In this document: in pieces, positions 14,195 to 22,042 of the stretch
How the letters are laid out: every line of letters starts with the position of its first letter
How positions within the stretch are numbered: position 1 is the first letter of the stretch
Assembly (NCBI GenBank): GCA_031420365.1
Contig: JANOMP010000047.1
Location: forward strand, 1 to 22,336
Reading direction: 5' to 3'
Source: Leadbetterella sp031420365
GTDB lineage: Bacteria; Bacteroidota; Bacteroidia; Cytophagales; Spirosomataceae
DNA length: 22,336 nt
Notes under the pieces: model-generated
What the model saw: the letters and a program-made list of their open reading frames with translations, nothing else
What the model was told of the DNA's origin: nothing
Databases searched by the model: none
Position numbers and translations under genes: made by a program

Positions 14195-15412
14195 ATGAAA
14201 ATTACAGCATTAGAAATAAAACAGCATGAGTTCGAAAAATCATTTCGAGGATATGACATCGACGAAGTAAATAACTTCTTATCTAACTTAGCTCAAGAGT
14301 GGGAAAGGCTGCTAAATGAAGCGAAAATGCTAAAAATGCAATTAGAGATTTCAGAAAAAGAAGCTTCGAAACTAAAAGAAGTAGAAATGACTTTGATAAA
14401 AACACTACGTACTGCTGAAGATACTAGCACAAGAATAACGGAAAATGCTAGTACTCAAGCCTCAAAAAAATTAGAAAATGCACAACTAAAAGTAAATGAA
14501 ATGCTTGCAGAAGCTGAAAGCCAAGCCAAACAAATTTTAGAAGACGCACAACAAAAAGCAGGGAGTATTCAGACAACAGCCAAATTGGAGTTCGAAGAAT
14601 TAGAAAATAACTTTATTTCTTTAGAATTAAAAAAGAACAATTTGATTGATTCAATACAAAGTATTGCAGATGCTGCAAATAATATTGTGAATAAGCACAT
14701 TACAAACGATAAATCTGAGCAAATTAATATAAAATCAAGTGCAAAAAAACAATTAGAAATTAAACAAGAAATAATTTCAACAGATATTATGATGGCGGAA
14801 TTGCCAATTGCGGAATCGTTTGAACCTGAATTAAAGTATGAAAATATGGAAACAGATGAAAATGATAGTGCGCATCACATAAATTTTTCTTCTGCCGTCA
14901 ATGAAATTCATCGTGAATCTATAAATGAAAAAACAAATCTTGAAATTATTGAAGGAATTGGCCCAAAAATAAAAGAAATTCTAAACAGTGCAAGAATATT
15001 AACTTTTAGAGACCTTGCCACAACACCAATCTATCGGATAAAAGATATTCTAAATGCCGCAGGCCCTCATTATGGCATTCACGATCCAAGTTCTTGGGTT
15101 GACCAAGCATTATTAGCAGAAGAACAACAATGGGATAAATTGAAAGAATTGAAAATGTATTTAATCGCTGGAAAAATACCAAAAGAAAAACTAGAACCTA
15201 TTACTGCCACACGACTAGAAACCAATGAAAGTAATACGGAGGAAATGTTGGATAAAGTAAACAAAGTAAAAGCTGCCATAAGAAAAGCGATGGTTGAAAA
15301 AGGTGAAAATAAAACTCTTAATGATGTTTTGCAAAAAGGAGAAGCTAAAACAATCAATGAATTTGTTGCTGAAAAAAACCAAGGAGGTTCATTTTTTGAT
15401 AGCCTAAGCTAA
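14195..15412 (+). CDS. DivIVA-domain coiled-coil protein fused to helix-hairpin-helix-like domain
   Basis: A 405-residue protein of unusual design. Residues 1-45 match the DivIVA N-terminus: MKITALEIKQHEFEKSFRGY followed by DIDEVNNFLSNL, where the RGYD and EVxxFL residues are hallmarks. A long Ala/Glu/Lys-rich coiled coil follows (about 33-165). After a low-complexity acidic linker (170-245) comes a compact domain starting LEIIEGIGPKIKEIL (249-263), a helix-hairpin-helix type motif, then residues 264-326 of a helical fold with a HDPSSWVDQA segment. The last 75 residues are charged and helical. Known: DivIVA proteins recognise curved membranes and act in polar growth or division, mostly in Gram-positives. 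Inferred: this protein may link a membrane scaffold to nucleic acid or protein. folB starts 3 bases after its stop, implying cotranscription. Confidence 0.85.
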   Translation: MKITALEIKQHEFEKSFRGYDIDEVNNFLSNLAQEWERLLNEAKMLKMQLEISEKEASKLKEVEMTLIKTLRTAEDTSTRITENASTQASKKLENAQLKVNEMLAEAESQAKQILEDAQQKAGSIQTTAKLEFEELENNFISLELKKNNLIDSIQSIADAANNIVNKHITNDKSEQINIKSSAKKQLEIKQEIISTDIMMAELPIAESFEPELKYENMETDENDSAHHINFSSAVNEIHRESINEKTNLEIIEGIGPKIKEILNSARILTFRDLATTPIYRIKDILNAAGPHYGIHDPSSWVDQALLAEEQQWDKLKELKMYLIAGKIPKEKLEPITATRLETNESNTEEMLDKVNKVKAAIRKAMVEKGENKTLNDVLQKGEAKTINEFVAEKNQGGSFFDSLS

Positions 15413-15415
15413 TTT

Positions 15416-15772
15416 ATGGGACAAATTACCTTAGAAGGGATGGAATTTTTCGCCTATCATGGACATTTTGATGAAGAGCAAAAAATTGGCAATAAGTATT
15501 CAATAGATGTCACCATTGATGCTGATTTATCTGCCCCTTCAAGTACTGATAGTTTAAAAGATACCATAAATTATGGCGAAGTTTATGAAATGGTAAAAAC
15601 TGTGATGTCAAAAAAACACAGACTTTTAGAACATGTTGGTTATGAAATAATTACAGCAATTAAAGCAAGATTTGTCAACATAGAAAAAGTATCGGTTCAA
15701 GTATCTAAATATAATCCTCCTATTGGTGGAGTCTGCCATAAAGCTAAAGTTACTTTAGAAGAAGTATTTTAA
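15416..15772 (+). CDS. folB: Dihydroneopterin aldolase
   Basis: FolB cleaves 7,8-dihydroneopterin to 6-hydroxymethyl-dihydropterin and glycolaldehyde in folate synthesis. The 118-residue protein has the typical start ITLEGMEFFAYHGHFDEEQ (4-22), with catalytic Glu21 or Glu22, NYGEVYEMV with Tyr53, the LLEHVGYEI pterin-binding segment with Glu72, and Lys98 in VSKYNPPIGGVCHKA. Lengths and residues agree with active octameric enzymes. It starts 3 bases after the DivIVA-like gene and is followed within 12 bases by an MFS transporter frame, so the three probably form one transcript. A second folate gene, folD, follows the transporter but has its own promoter. Confidence 0.95.
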   Translation: MGQITLEGMEFFAYHGHFDEEQKIGNKYSIDVTIDADLSAPSSTDSLKDTINYGEVYEMVKTVMSKKHRLLEHVGYEIITAIKARFVNIEKVSVQVSKYNPPIGGVCHKAKVTLEEVF

Positions 15773-15784
15773 AATGAGTAAATT

Positions 15785-16969
15785 TTGAAAAATAGGGAAA
15801 GTATTTTTACCCTCCAATTTTGGTTACTTTGCACAAGTTCATTCTTGTTCTTTTCAAGTTTTAATATGTTGATTCCCGAATTGCCTGACTACTTATCAAG
15901 TATGGGTGGGGGTGAATTTAAAGGATTAATTATAGCTCTATTTACTCTTACAGCTGGGATTTCTAGACCATTTAGCGGAAAACTCACTGATAAAATTGGA
16001 AGAGTTCCTGTAATGGCTTTCGGTTCACTGGTTTGTTTTGTTTGTGGTTTTTTGTATCCTGTTTGCACCACCGTTATTCCTTTTTTACTTCTTAGGTTGG
16101 TTCATGGTTTTTCAACAGGCTTTAAACCCACTGGCACTGCAGCATACATTGCAGATATTGTTCCTATAAACAGGAGAGGGGAGTCAATGGGCTTACATGG
16201 GCTTATTGGAAGCTTAGGCATGGCTTTCGGGCCAGCACTAGGATCATGGATTGTACAAGAGTTTAACATGGATACCCTCTTTTATGCTTCATCTGGATTA
16301 TCTCTTCTTTCTATTTTAATTTTGGTTAATATGAAAGAAACATTAGAAGTATCCCAAAAAGAAAAATTTACGTTTTCTCTCTTAAAAATAAATCGATCTG
16401 ATATTTATGATAGTTCAGTTAAGCCTGTTGTAATTGTATTTTTTTTCACTTCATTTGCTTATGGAACTGTTGTAACTCTAATTCCAGATTTAAGCAAAAG
16501 TATTGGAGTTGCAAATAAAGGTTATTTCTTTTTAGTTTATACCCTCGCATCAATAGCTATTCGCTTTTTGGCTGGAAAATGGTCTGACAAAAATGGAAGA
16601 GTTCAAGTTTTAGTTTTGGGTTGTTGGATTCTAGTTATTGGAATGATAATCACAGCTTATACAACCAATTTAACTATGCTAACTATCTCTGCCATATTTT
16701 TCGGGGTTAGCATGGGCATCCTCTCCCCTATTTGCCAAGCATGGACAATAGATTTGTGTGAAGAAAAATCCAGAGGAAAAGCAATTGCAACTATGTATAT
16801 TTCTTTAGAATTTGGAATTGGAGTTGGGGCATTTCTACCCTCTCTTATTTATCAAAATCAAATCAAAAATCTACCTTTAACATTCTTGTTTTCAACTTGT
16901 TTTGTGGCTATTGCACTGATTTATCTGATTTTTTATAAACGAAAAAATAACATTTCATTTATCAATTGA
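15785..16969 (+). CDS. MFS transporter, TTG start or disrupted 5' end
   Basis: A 394-residue inner-membrane carrier of the major facilitator superfamily with about 12 hydrophobic segments. Motif A is present in both halves: GISRPFSGKLTDKIGRVPVM (59-78) and AGKWSDKNGRVQVL. A central cytoplasmic loop around 190-205 carries the KEKFTFSLLKINRSD sequence. The family resembles multidrug or small-solute exporters; the substrate cannot be predicted. The called start is TTG. The first in-frame ATG is Met28, inside the first membrane segment, so it is too late. An ATG at 15774 lies one base out of frame: adding a single T in the TTTT at 15783-15786 would join it to this frame. Either TTG is the true start or a homopolymer deletion or error has occurred. 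It follows folB by 12 bases. Confidence 0.9.
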   Translation: MKNRESIFTLQFWLLCTSSFLFFSSFNMLIPELPDYLSSMGGGEFKGLIIALFTLTAGISRPFSGKLTDKIGRVPVMAFGSLVCFVCGFLYPVCTTVIPFLLLRLVHGFSTGFKPTGTAAYIADIVPINRRGESMGLHGLIGSLGMAFGPALGSWIVQEFNMDTLFYASSGLSLLSILILVNMKETLEVSQKEKFTFSLLKINRSDIYDSSVKPVVIVFFFTSFAYGTVVTLIPDLSKSIGVANKGYFFLVYTLASIAIRFLAGKWSDKNGRVQVLVLGCWILVIGMIITAYTTNLTMLTISAIFFGVSMGILSPICQAWTIDLCEEKSRGKAIATMYISLEFGIGVGAFLPSLIYQNQIKNLPLTFLFSTCFVAIALIYLIFYKRKNNISFIN

Positions 16970-17090
16970 ATTCACCCTTTAAATAATTATTCTTTTCCTT
17001 AAATTTAAATTATCCAAAACACTATTCTTTATTAAAATCCTCTAATCCTATTATTTTGCTAGTAAAATTTTTAGTAATTAAATATGGCTT

Positions 17091-17098
17091 TATCTTTG
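17091..17098 (+). promoter_or_regulatory. Candidate -7 box (TATCTTTG) of folD
   Basis: TATCTTTG in the 145-base gap after the MFS gene, 16 bases before the folD ATG. It would give a nearly leaderless transcript. The -33 region is T-rich (ATTTTTAG) without TTG. Confidence 0.5.
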
Positions 17099-17114
17099 TC
17101 AAAAAAAAAGTACG

Positions 17115-17996
17115 ATGCAGATTATTGATGGCAAATTAATTTCCAATGAAGTAAAAGCCGAATTAGCTTTAGAAGTTGAAAAAATAAAAGCGATTGGAGG
17201 AAAAATTCCACATTTGGCAGCTGTTTTGATTGGAGATAATGGAGCGAGCGAAACTTATGTTTCAAGTAAAATAAAATCTTGTGAACAAATAGGCTTTAAA
17301 TCAACATTGATAAGACGAGATAGCTCAAGTACCCAAGAAGAGGTAATGGAAATAATCAATCAATTAAACAACGATTCGGGTATTGACGGTTTTATTGTTC
17401 AATTACCTCTTCCCAAACATATAAATGTAGATCAAGTGATAGAAGCCATAGATCCAAAAAAAGATGTGGATGGTTTTCATCCAATAAACATTGGAAGAAT
17501 GGCAAAAGGTTTGCCTGCCTATATTTCTGCCACTCCTTTTGGTGTTCTAGAACTTATAAAAAGGTACAAAATAGAAACTTCTGGTAAACATTGTGTAATA
17601 GTTGGAAGAAGTCAAATTGTGGGCTTACCTATGAGCATTTTAATGCAGAGAAATACATATCCAGGAAACTGCACAGTTACTCTAGCTCACAGCAAAACAA
17701 AAAATTTAAAAGAAATTTGTTTACAAGCTGATATTCTTATAGCCGCTTTAGGAATACCTGAATTTATTTCAGCAGAAATGGTTAAAGAAGGGGCTGTTGT
17801 AATTGATGTGGGTTTAACAAGAGTGGAAGATCTCTCTAAAAAAAGTGGCTTTGCACTAAAAGGAGATGTGAAATTTTCAGAAGTTGCTCCAAAAGCGAGT
17901 TATATAACTCCTGTGCCAGGTGGAGTTGGTTTGATGACTGTGGCAGCTTTGATGCATAATACACTATTGGCATCTCAGAATAAAATTTATAACTAA
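17115..17996 (+). CDS. folD: Bifunctional methylenetetrahydrofolate dehydrogenase/cyclohydrolase
   Basis: FolD interconverts 5,10-methylene-THF and 10-formyl-THF, supplying one-carbon units for purines and formyl-Met. The 293-residue protein is full length. The catalytic segment ETYVSSKIKSCEQIG (46-60) holds Tyr48 and Lys52. DGFIVQLPLPKHI (91-103), KDVDGFHPINIGRM (116-129), the dinucleotide-binding VIVGRSQIVGLPMS (161-174) and ITPVPGGVGLMTVA (264-277) are all present. The usual PCTP segment reads SATPFGVLELI here, a variation common in this phylum. It is expressed from its own promoter and has no terminator that I can see. The next gene starts 71 bases later. Confidence 0.97.
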   Translation: MQIIDGKLISNEVKAELALEVEKIKAIGGKIPHLAAVLIGDNGASETYVSSKIKSCEQIGFKSTLIRRDSSSTQEEVMEIINQLNNDSGIDGFIVQLPLPKHINVDQVIEAIDPKKDVDGFHPINIGRMAKGLPAYISATPFGVLELIKRYKIETSGKHCVIVGRSQIVGLPMSILMQRNTYPGNCTVTLAHSKTKNLKEICLQADILIAALGIPEFISAEMVKEGAVVIDVGLTRVEDLSKKSGFALKGDVKFSEVAPKASYITPVPGGVGLMTVAALMHNTLLASQNKIYN

Positions 17997-18067
17997 TTAT
18001 CACAAATTTGAGATATTATTAAAAAAAAGCTTGATTTTTGAAACACATAAATAAAAACTTTTAGTAA

Positions 18068-18895
18068 ATGTTTGCAAAAGCCTTTAAATTAGCCTCAAAT
18101 TATACGCTTCCTGTTCTATTATCAAGTCGATTTTATGATGGTACGGTTGAAAGTGGAATTGGTAGTTTTGTGATAATTAATAAAGAGGGTTGGATTGTAA
18201 CTGCCGCCCATATTTTACAAGGAATTCAAACGCATCAACAAGATATTTTAAGCTTCAACACATATAAAAATGGAAATATCTCTAACACTAGTCAAAAACC
18301 AAATCCAAAATGGCTAATTAATCATTCCTTATGGTTCGGAGCAGACCACCATGTGATTAAGCAATTTCATATACTATTTGATAATGATCTAGCAATTGGT
18401 AAAATTGAAAATTTTAATCCTTCATTAATAAAAAACTACCCCGTTTTTAAAAATCACCACTCCATCGAACCTGGCACTAGTTTATGTAAATTAGGTTTTC
18501 CATTTTATGATGTTAAAGCTATCTTTGATGAATCACAAAATAGTTTTCAATACGATCCAACTCTATTTCCTATTCCTTTTTTTCCAATAGATGGAATAAT
18601 GACTAGAAATATAGTTTCAGGGAAAAGCTCGGATGGGCTTTATGAATTTAAATGGCTTGAAACTTCGAGTCCGGGCTTAAGAGGTCAAAGTGGTGGCCCA
18701 ACCTTCGATAAAGAAGGGAAAATTTGGGCTATACAATCTCAAACTAGGCATTTACCATTAGGTTTTACACCAAAAATCCAAAATGGTGAAAAAGAAATCG
18801 AGGAGAATCAATTTTTAAACGTGGGTTGGGGAATACATGTTGAAAATATACTTAAATTTTTAGATAGTTACAATGTAAACTATCAAGTAGATTAG
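18068..18895 (+). CDS. Trypsin-like serine peptidase domain protein, no signal peptide
   Basis: A 275-residue chymotrypsin/trypsin-fold protein. The catalytic triad is readable: His48 in VTAAHIL (44-50), Asp107 in NDLAIGKI (106-113) and Ser208 in GLRGQSGGPTFD (203-214). The oxyanion-type SGGP loop is intact, so it should be active. There is no hydrophobic signal peptide (it starts MFAKAFKLASNYTL), no PDZ domain and no transmembrane segment, unlike DegP/HtrA proteins. It is therefore likely a single-domain cytoplasmic peptidase, or one exported by an unrecognised route. Substrate and partner are unknown. The neighbours (folD, acyl-CoA synthetase) give no functional hint. Similar stand-alone trypsin-like domains occur in bacterial conflict systems, but nothing around it supports that here. 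Confidence 0.85.
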   Translation: MFAKAFKLASNYTLPVLLSSRFYDGTVESGIGSFVIINKEGWIVTAAHILQGIQTHQQDILSFNTYKNGNISNTSQKPNPKWLINHSLWFGADHHVIKQFHILFDNDLAIGKIENFNPSLIKNYPVFKNHHSIEPGTSLCKLGFPFYDVKAIFDESQNSFQYDPTLFPIPFFPIDGIMTRNIVSGKSSDGLYEFKWLETSSPGLRGQSGGPTFDKEGKIWAIQSQTRHLPLGFTPKIQNGEKEIEENQFLNVGWGIHVENILKFLDSYNVNYQVD

Positions 18896-19005
18896 AATCT
18901 TATTAAATTCTGATTTAAAATACTAATATTTTTTAAAAAATTTGGAAGAATAATTGAATTGTATTATTTTTAAAAATTGTATAATTTTTATCACAAACCC
19001 TTCCA

Positions 19006-20667
19006 ATGAAATTTACCAAAGACAACACCATATTAGACTTTTTTTACAATTGGGAAAAAGAAACTCCTGAAAATGTTTATTTAAAACAACCTTTTGGAAA
19101 TACTTGGAAAGAATTTACCTGGAAAGAAACAGGTGTTCAAGTACGAACAATTGCTAGCTATTTAAATAGCCTAAAATTACCTGAAAAAAGTAATATCGCA
19201 TTGATTTCAAAGAACTGTGCTGAATGGATAATTACTGACTTGGCAATTATGATTTCAGGCCACATTTCTGTTCCTCTTTATCCTACTTTAAATGGTCCAC
19301 AAATTAATCATGTCTTAATGCATTCTGGGTGTAAAGTTGCTTTTATTGGAAAACTAGATGATTGGAAATCTATGAAATCAGGCATCCCAACTGATGTAAA
19401 ATGCATTTCATTTCCTACTTATAATCCTGATAATTCCCATGAGCAATGGAATGATATTCTTAAAAATCATAAACCATTTATGGAAAACTATAAACCTTTA
19501 ATGTCTGATATAAATACGATAATTTATACTTCTGGTACAACAGGTAATCCAAAAGGTGTTATGGCAACATATGGGTCCTTTTCAGAATGTATCAAAAATA
19601 CCGAGCATATGACATTTCTAAATAGACCAAACAACAAGTTTTTTTCCTATTTACCTCTATGTCATATTGCAGAAAGAAACATTGTTGAAGCTGTTAGCAT
19701 TATCTCTGGTGGCACTGTATATTTTGCGGATACTTTAGATAGCTTTGCCCAAAACTTAAGAGAGGCAAGTCCTACTCATTTCTTAGCGGTTCCTAGAATA
19801 TGGACAAAATTTCAGCAAGGGATTCTTTCAAAAATGCCACAAAAGAAACTTAATTTATTCTTAAGTATTCCGATTTTAAACTCTATAGTAAAAAAGAAAA
19901 TAAGAGCTGGATTGGGATTAAATGAAACAATAATAATCTTGACAGGTGCCGCTCCAATGCCTACCTATTTGATTCAATGGTTTAGAAAAATAGGCATTAT
20001 AATACAAGAAGCATATGGCATGACAGAAAATTTAGGGGCTGTGTGTATGATGCCAGCAGGTAAAATAAAAGATGGAACAGTAGGAAAAATATATCCAAAT
20101 ATGGAAGTTAAAATCTCTCCAGAAAATGGGGAAATTTTAAATAGATCAGCATGGAATATGTTTGGCTATTATAAAGAGCCAAAACTTACGGCTGAAACTA
20201 TTGATAGTGAAGGATGGCTACACACAGGCGATGTGGGCGAGGTAGATTCAGAAGGTTATTTGAAAATTACAGGGCGTGTAAAAGAAATGTATAAAACTTC
20301 AAAAGGCGAATACATTGCTCCAAGTCCTATAGAGGTTGGGTTTGCCGAAAATACTAATATTGAACAAGTTTGTCTAGTTGGCCAAAGTTTACCACAACCA
20401 ATTGCATTGATAATTGCATCTGAAATAAGTAAACAACTTTCTAAAGAAGAATTGGTAGATGCATTAAAAGAAACTTTGAAAACCTTGAACCCAACTTTGA
20501 AATCATATGAAAGAGTTCAAAAAATAGTTGTTATGAAGGAACCATGGACCGTAGAAAATAACAAACTTACACCAACTATGAAAATAAAAAGAAATGTGAT
20601 TGAAAAAGAATTTGAATCAAAGTTTGAAGAATGGTACGAAGCAAAGGAAACCATTGTTTTTGAATAG
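19006..20667 (+). CDS. AMP-binding long-chain acyl-CoA synthetase (FadD-like)
   Basis: Adenylate-forming enzyme of 553 residues, probably activating long-chain fatty acids to acyl-CoA for degradation or lipid synthesis at the inner face of the membrane. Motifs in order: P-loop YTSGTTGNPKGVM (174-186), LPLCHIAERN (216-225), the AYGMTENLG substrate-pocket motif (336-344), GWLHTGDVGEVDSEGYLKIT (403-422) followed by GRVKEMYKTSKGEYIAP (423-439), and the C-terminal LTPTMKIKRN with the likely catalytic Lys (526). It resembles the FadD15-type long-chain ligases. The C-terminus (ETIVFE) looks natural. The stop TAG (20665-20667) is followed by one base and then by the inferred 3' end of the group II intron on the opposite strand, so any original downstream terminator has been displaced out of the window. 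Confidence 0.92.
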   Translation: MKFTKDNTILDFFYNWEKETPENVYLKQPFGNTWKEFTWKETGVQVRTIASYLNSLKLPEKSNIALISKNCAEWIITDLAIMISGHISVPLYPTLNGPQINHVLMHSGCKVAFIGKLDDWKSMKSGIPTDVKCISFPTYNPDNSHEQWNDILKNHKPFMENYKPLMSDINTIIYTSGTTGNPKGVMATYGSFSECIKNTEHMTFLNRPNNKFFSYLPLCHIAERNIVEAVSIISGGTVYFADTLDSFAQNLREASPTHFLAVPRIWTKFQQGILSKMPQKKLNLFLSIPILNSIVKKKIRAGLGLNETIIILTGAAPMPTYLIQWFRKIGIIIQEAYGMTENLGAVCMMPAGKIKDGTVGKIYPNMEVKISPENGEILNRSAWNMFGYYKEPKLTAETIDSEGWLHTGDVGEVDSEGYLKITGRVKEMYKTSKGEYIAPSPIEVGFAENTNIEQVCLVGQSLPQPIALIIASEISKQLSKEELVDALKETLKTLNPTLKSYERVQKIVVMKEPWTVENNKLTPTMKIKRNVIEKEFESKFEEWYEAKETIVFE

Positions 20668-20668
20668 A

Positions 20669-20762
20669 ATCGAGTAGGAGACAAAGATAGATGATCTCCT
20701 GGACTTTTCTATCTTTGTCGACCTCTCACACCACCGTACGTGCCGTTCGGCATACGGCGGTT
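20669..20762 (-). ncRNA. Group II intron domains V and VI
   Basis: Domain V (20762-20729): ACCGCCGTA pairs with TACGGTGGT with one G-U wobble in a CGC catalytic triad, followed by a two-base CG bulge and the distal TGCC/GGCA stem with a GAAC loop. Domain VI (20728-20669): GAGAGG (20727-20722) pairs with CCT and CTC (20678-20672), leaving A at 20675 bulged as the lariat branch point, 6 bases before the 3' end. A perfect 12-bp distal stem (20719-20708 with 20691-20680) caps it with a 16-base loop. All elements needed for splicing chemistry are present at this end. Confidence 0.88.
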
Positions 20763-20764
20763 TG

Positions 20765-22042
20765 TTAAGAAAATGGAATTGGCAATTTTGTCTTCCTTTC
20801 GTATGTGTCCCAGAATCCCGCATATCCTTGACTTCTAAAGTAATCGTTGTCTAGTGACCTACATAGTATTGGGCTGTGTGCCACTCGGCAATATCCTCTA
20901 CTTGTATTTCCCCATTCAAAAGATTTTTGTTTTCCAATTCCTAGTTTTCGCAGGTTTCTAACTCTTGTCTTGCAGTTTTTCCATTCTTTCCAAAGACCCA
21001 TCCTTAGTCGAGTTCGTAGCATTCCGTCTAGCTCTTTCATAACTCCTTGTGCATCTGCAAGCCTAAAATATGACACCCAGCCTATGATAACTGGTTTTAG
21101 TTCTTGAAGCTTCGTCTTGAAGTTCTTGCCGTTGTTACGATTACTTATCGACTTTAATTTCAGTTTAAGACGGCTTATTGATGCTTTCGCAACCCTAATC
21201 CGCCATCTTGCTTTGATTTTGTAAAATGAAAACCCTAAGAGCTTGCTCCCTGTTGGGCGGCTAATCTTACTTTTGGTTCTGTTCACTCTTAACAGTAACT
21301 TTTGCTCTATGTAGTCTGTAATACTTTTTAGAGTTCGCTCTGCTGATTTGTTAGTCTTTTTGTAGATACTTACATCATCTGCGTATCGTACAAATTTGTG
21401 TCCTCGATTTTCTAAATCTTTGTAGAGTTCGTCAAGGATGATGTTTGACAGTAATGGACTCAATGGACTCCCTTGGGGCGTGCCTTCGGTGCGTTGACTT
21501 ACTATACCATCTTCCATTATCCCACTTCGTAAATATTTTCTAATTAATCGCAGTACCCGTTGGTCTTTTATTTTCCAGCCTAGGACACTTATTAATCGGT
21601 CATGATTTACCGTATCAAAAAAATTCTCCAAGTCTAGTTCTACCACGAAAGTATATCCTTCATCGAGAAACTTTTGTGCTTGTTGAACCGCTAGATGGGT
21701 GTTTCGCTGCGGGCGAAATCCATAGCTGTATTCTGAGAAACCTAATTCATACACTTGTGATAATCGTTGACTGATGGCTTGCTGTACCATGCGGTCTATT
21801 ACTGTTGGGATGCCGAGCATCCGTCTGCCCCCATCTGCTTTCGGTATTTCTACTTTCCGAACTGGTTTGGGAGTATAACTCTCATCCAAAATCTGATTTC
21901 GTAGCTCATTGTAGTTGGATAGAAGAAAGTCACGAAGTCCATCGGTCTGCATTCCATCTATACCTCCCACACCTTTATTGCGTTCTACCGCTATACAGGC
22001 TTCTTCTAAATTACGGTAACTAACAATTTCTTCAAGAGTCAT
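20765..22042 (-). CDS. ltrA: Group II intron-encoded reverse transcriptase/maturase
   Basis: A 425-residue intron-encoded protein that assists splicing and copies the intron into DNA. The RT domain shows RNKGVGGIDG (21-30), IPKADGGRRMLGIPTVIDRM (66-85), FSEYSYGFRPQRNTHLAVQQ (102-121), VELDLENFFDTVNHDRL with Asp137, the GTPQGSPLSPLLSNI block (187-201) and the active site RYADD (219-223; Asp222, Asp223). The thumb/X maturase domain runs from about 285 to the end, including QELKPVIIGWVSYFRLAD and a C-terminal GYAGFWDTYERKTKLP. There is no HNH endonuclease. The stop codon lies only two bases before domain V, so the ORF fills domain IV to its edge. No frameshift or stop interrupts it, so the element may be active. 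The exact bacterial intron class is unresolved. Confidence 0.95.
   Translation of the reverse strand: MTLEEIVSYRNLEEACIAVERNKGVGGIDGMQTDGLRDFLLSNYNELRNQILDESYTPKPVRKVEIPKADGGRRMLGIPTVIDRMVQQAISQRLSQVYELGFSEYSYGFRPQRNTHLAVQQAQKFLDEGYTFVVELDLENFFDTVNHDRLISVLGWKIKDQRVLRLIRKYLRSGIMEDGIVSQRTEGTPQGSPLSPLLSNIILDELYKDLENRGHKFVRYADDVSIYKKTNKSAERTLKSITDYIEQKLLLRVNRTKSKISRPTGSKLLGFSFYKIKARWRIRVAKASISRLKLKLKSISNRNNGKNFKTKLQELKPVIIGWVSYFRLADAQGVMKELDGMLRTRLRMGLWKEWKNCKTRVRNLRKLGIGKQKSFEWGNTSRGYCRVAHSPILCRSLDNDYFRSQGYAGFWDTYERKTKLPIPFS

Noticed and set aside
20617..20823. 68-residue minus-strand frame across intron domains V and VI
   Set aside because: It reads through structured intron RNA and into the end of the acyl-CoA synthetase gene; it is not a protein gene.
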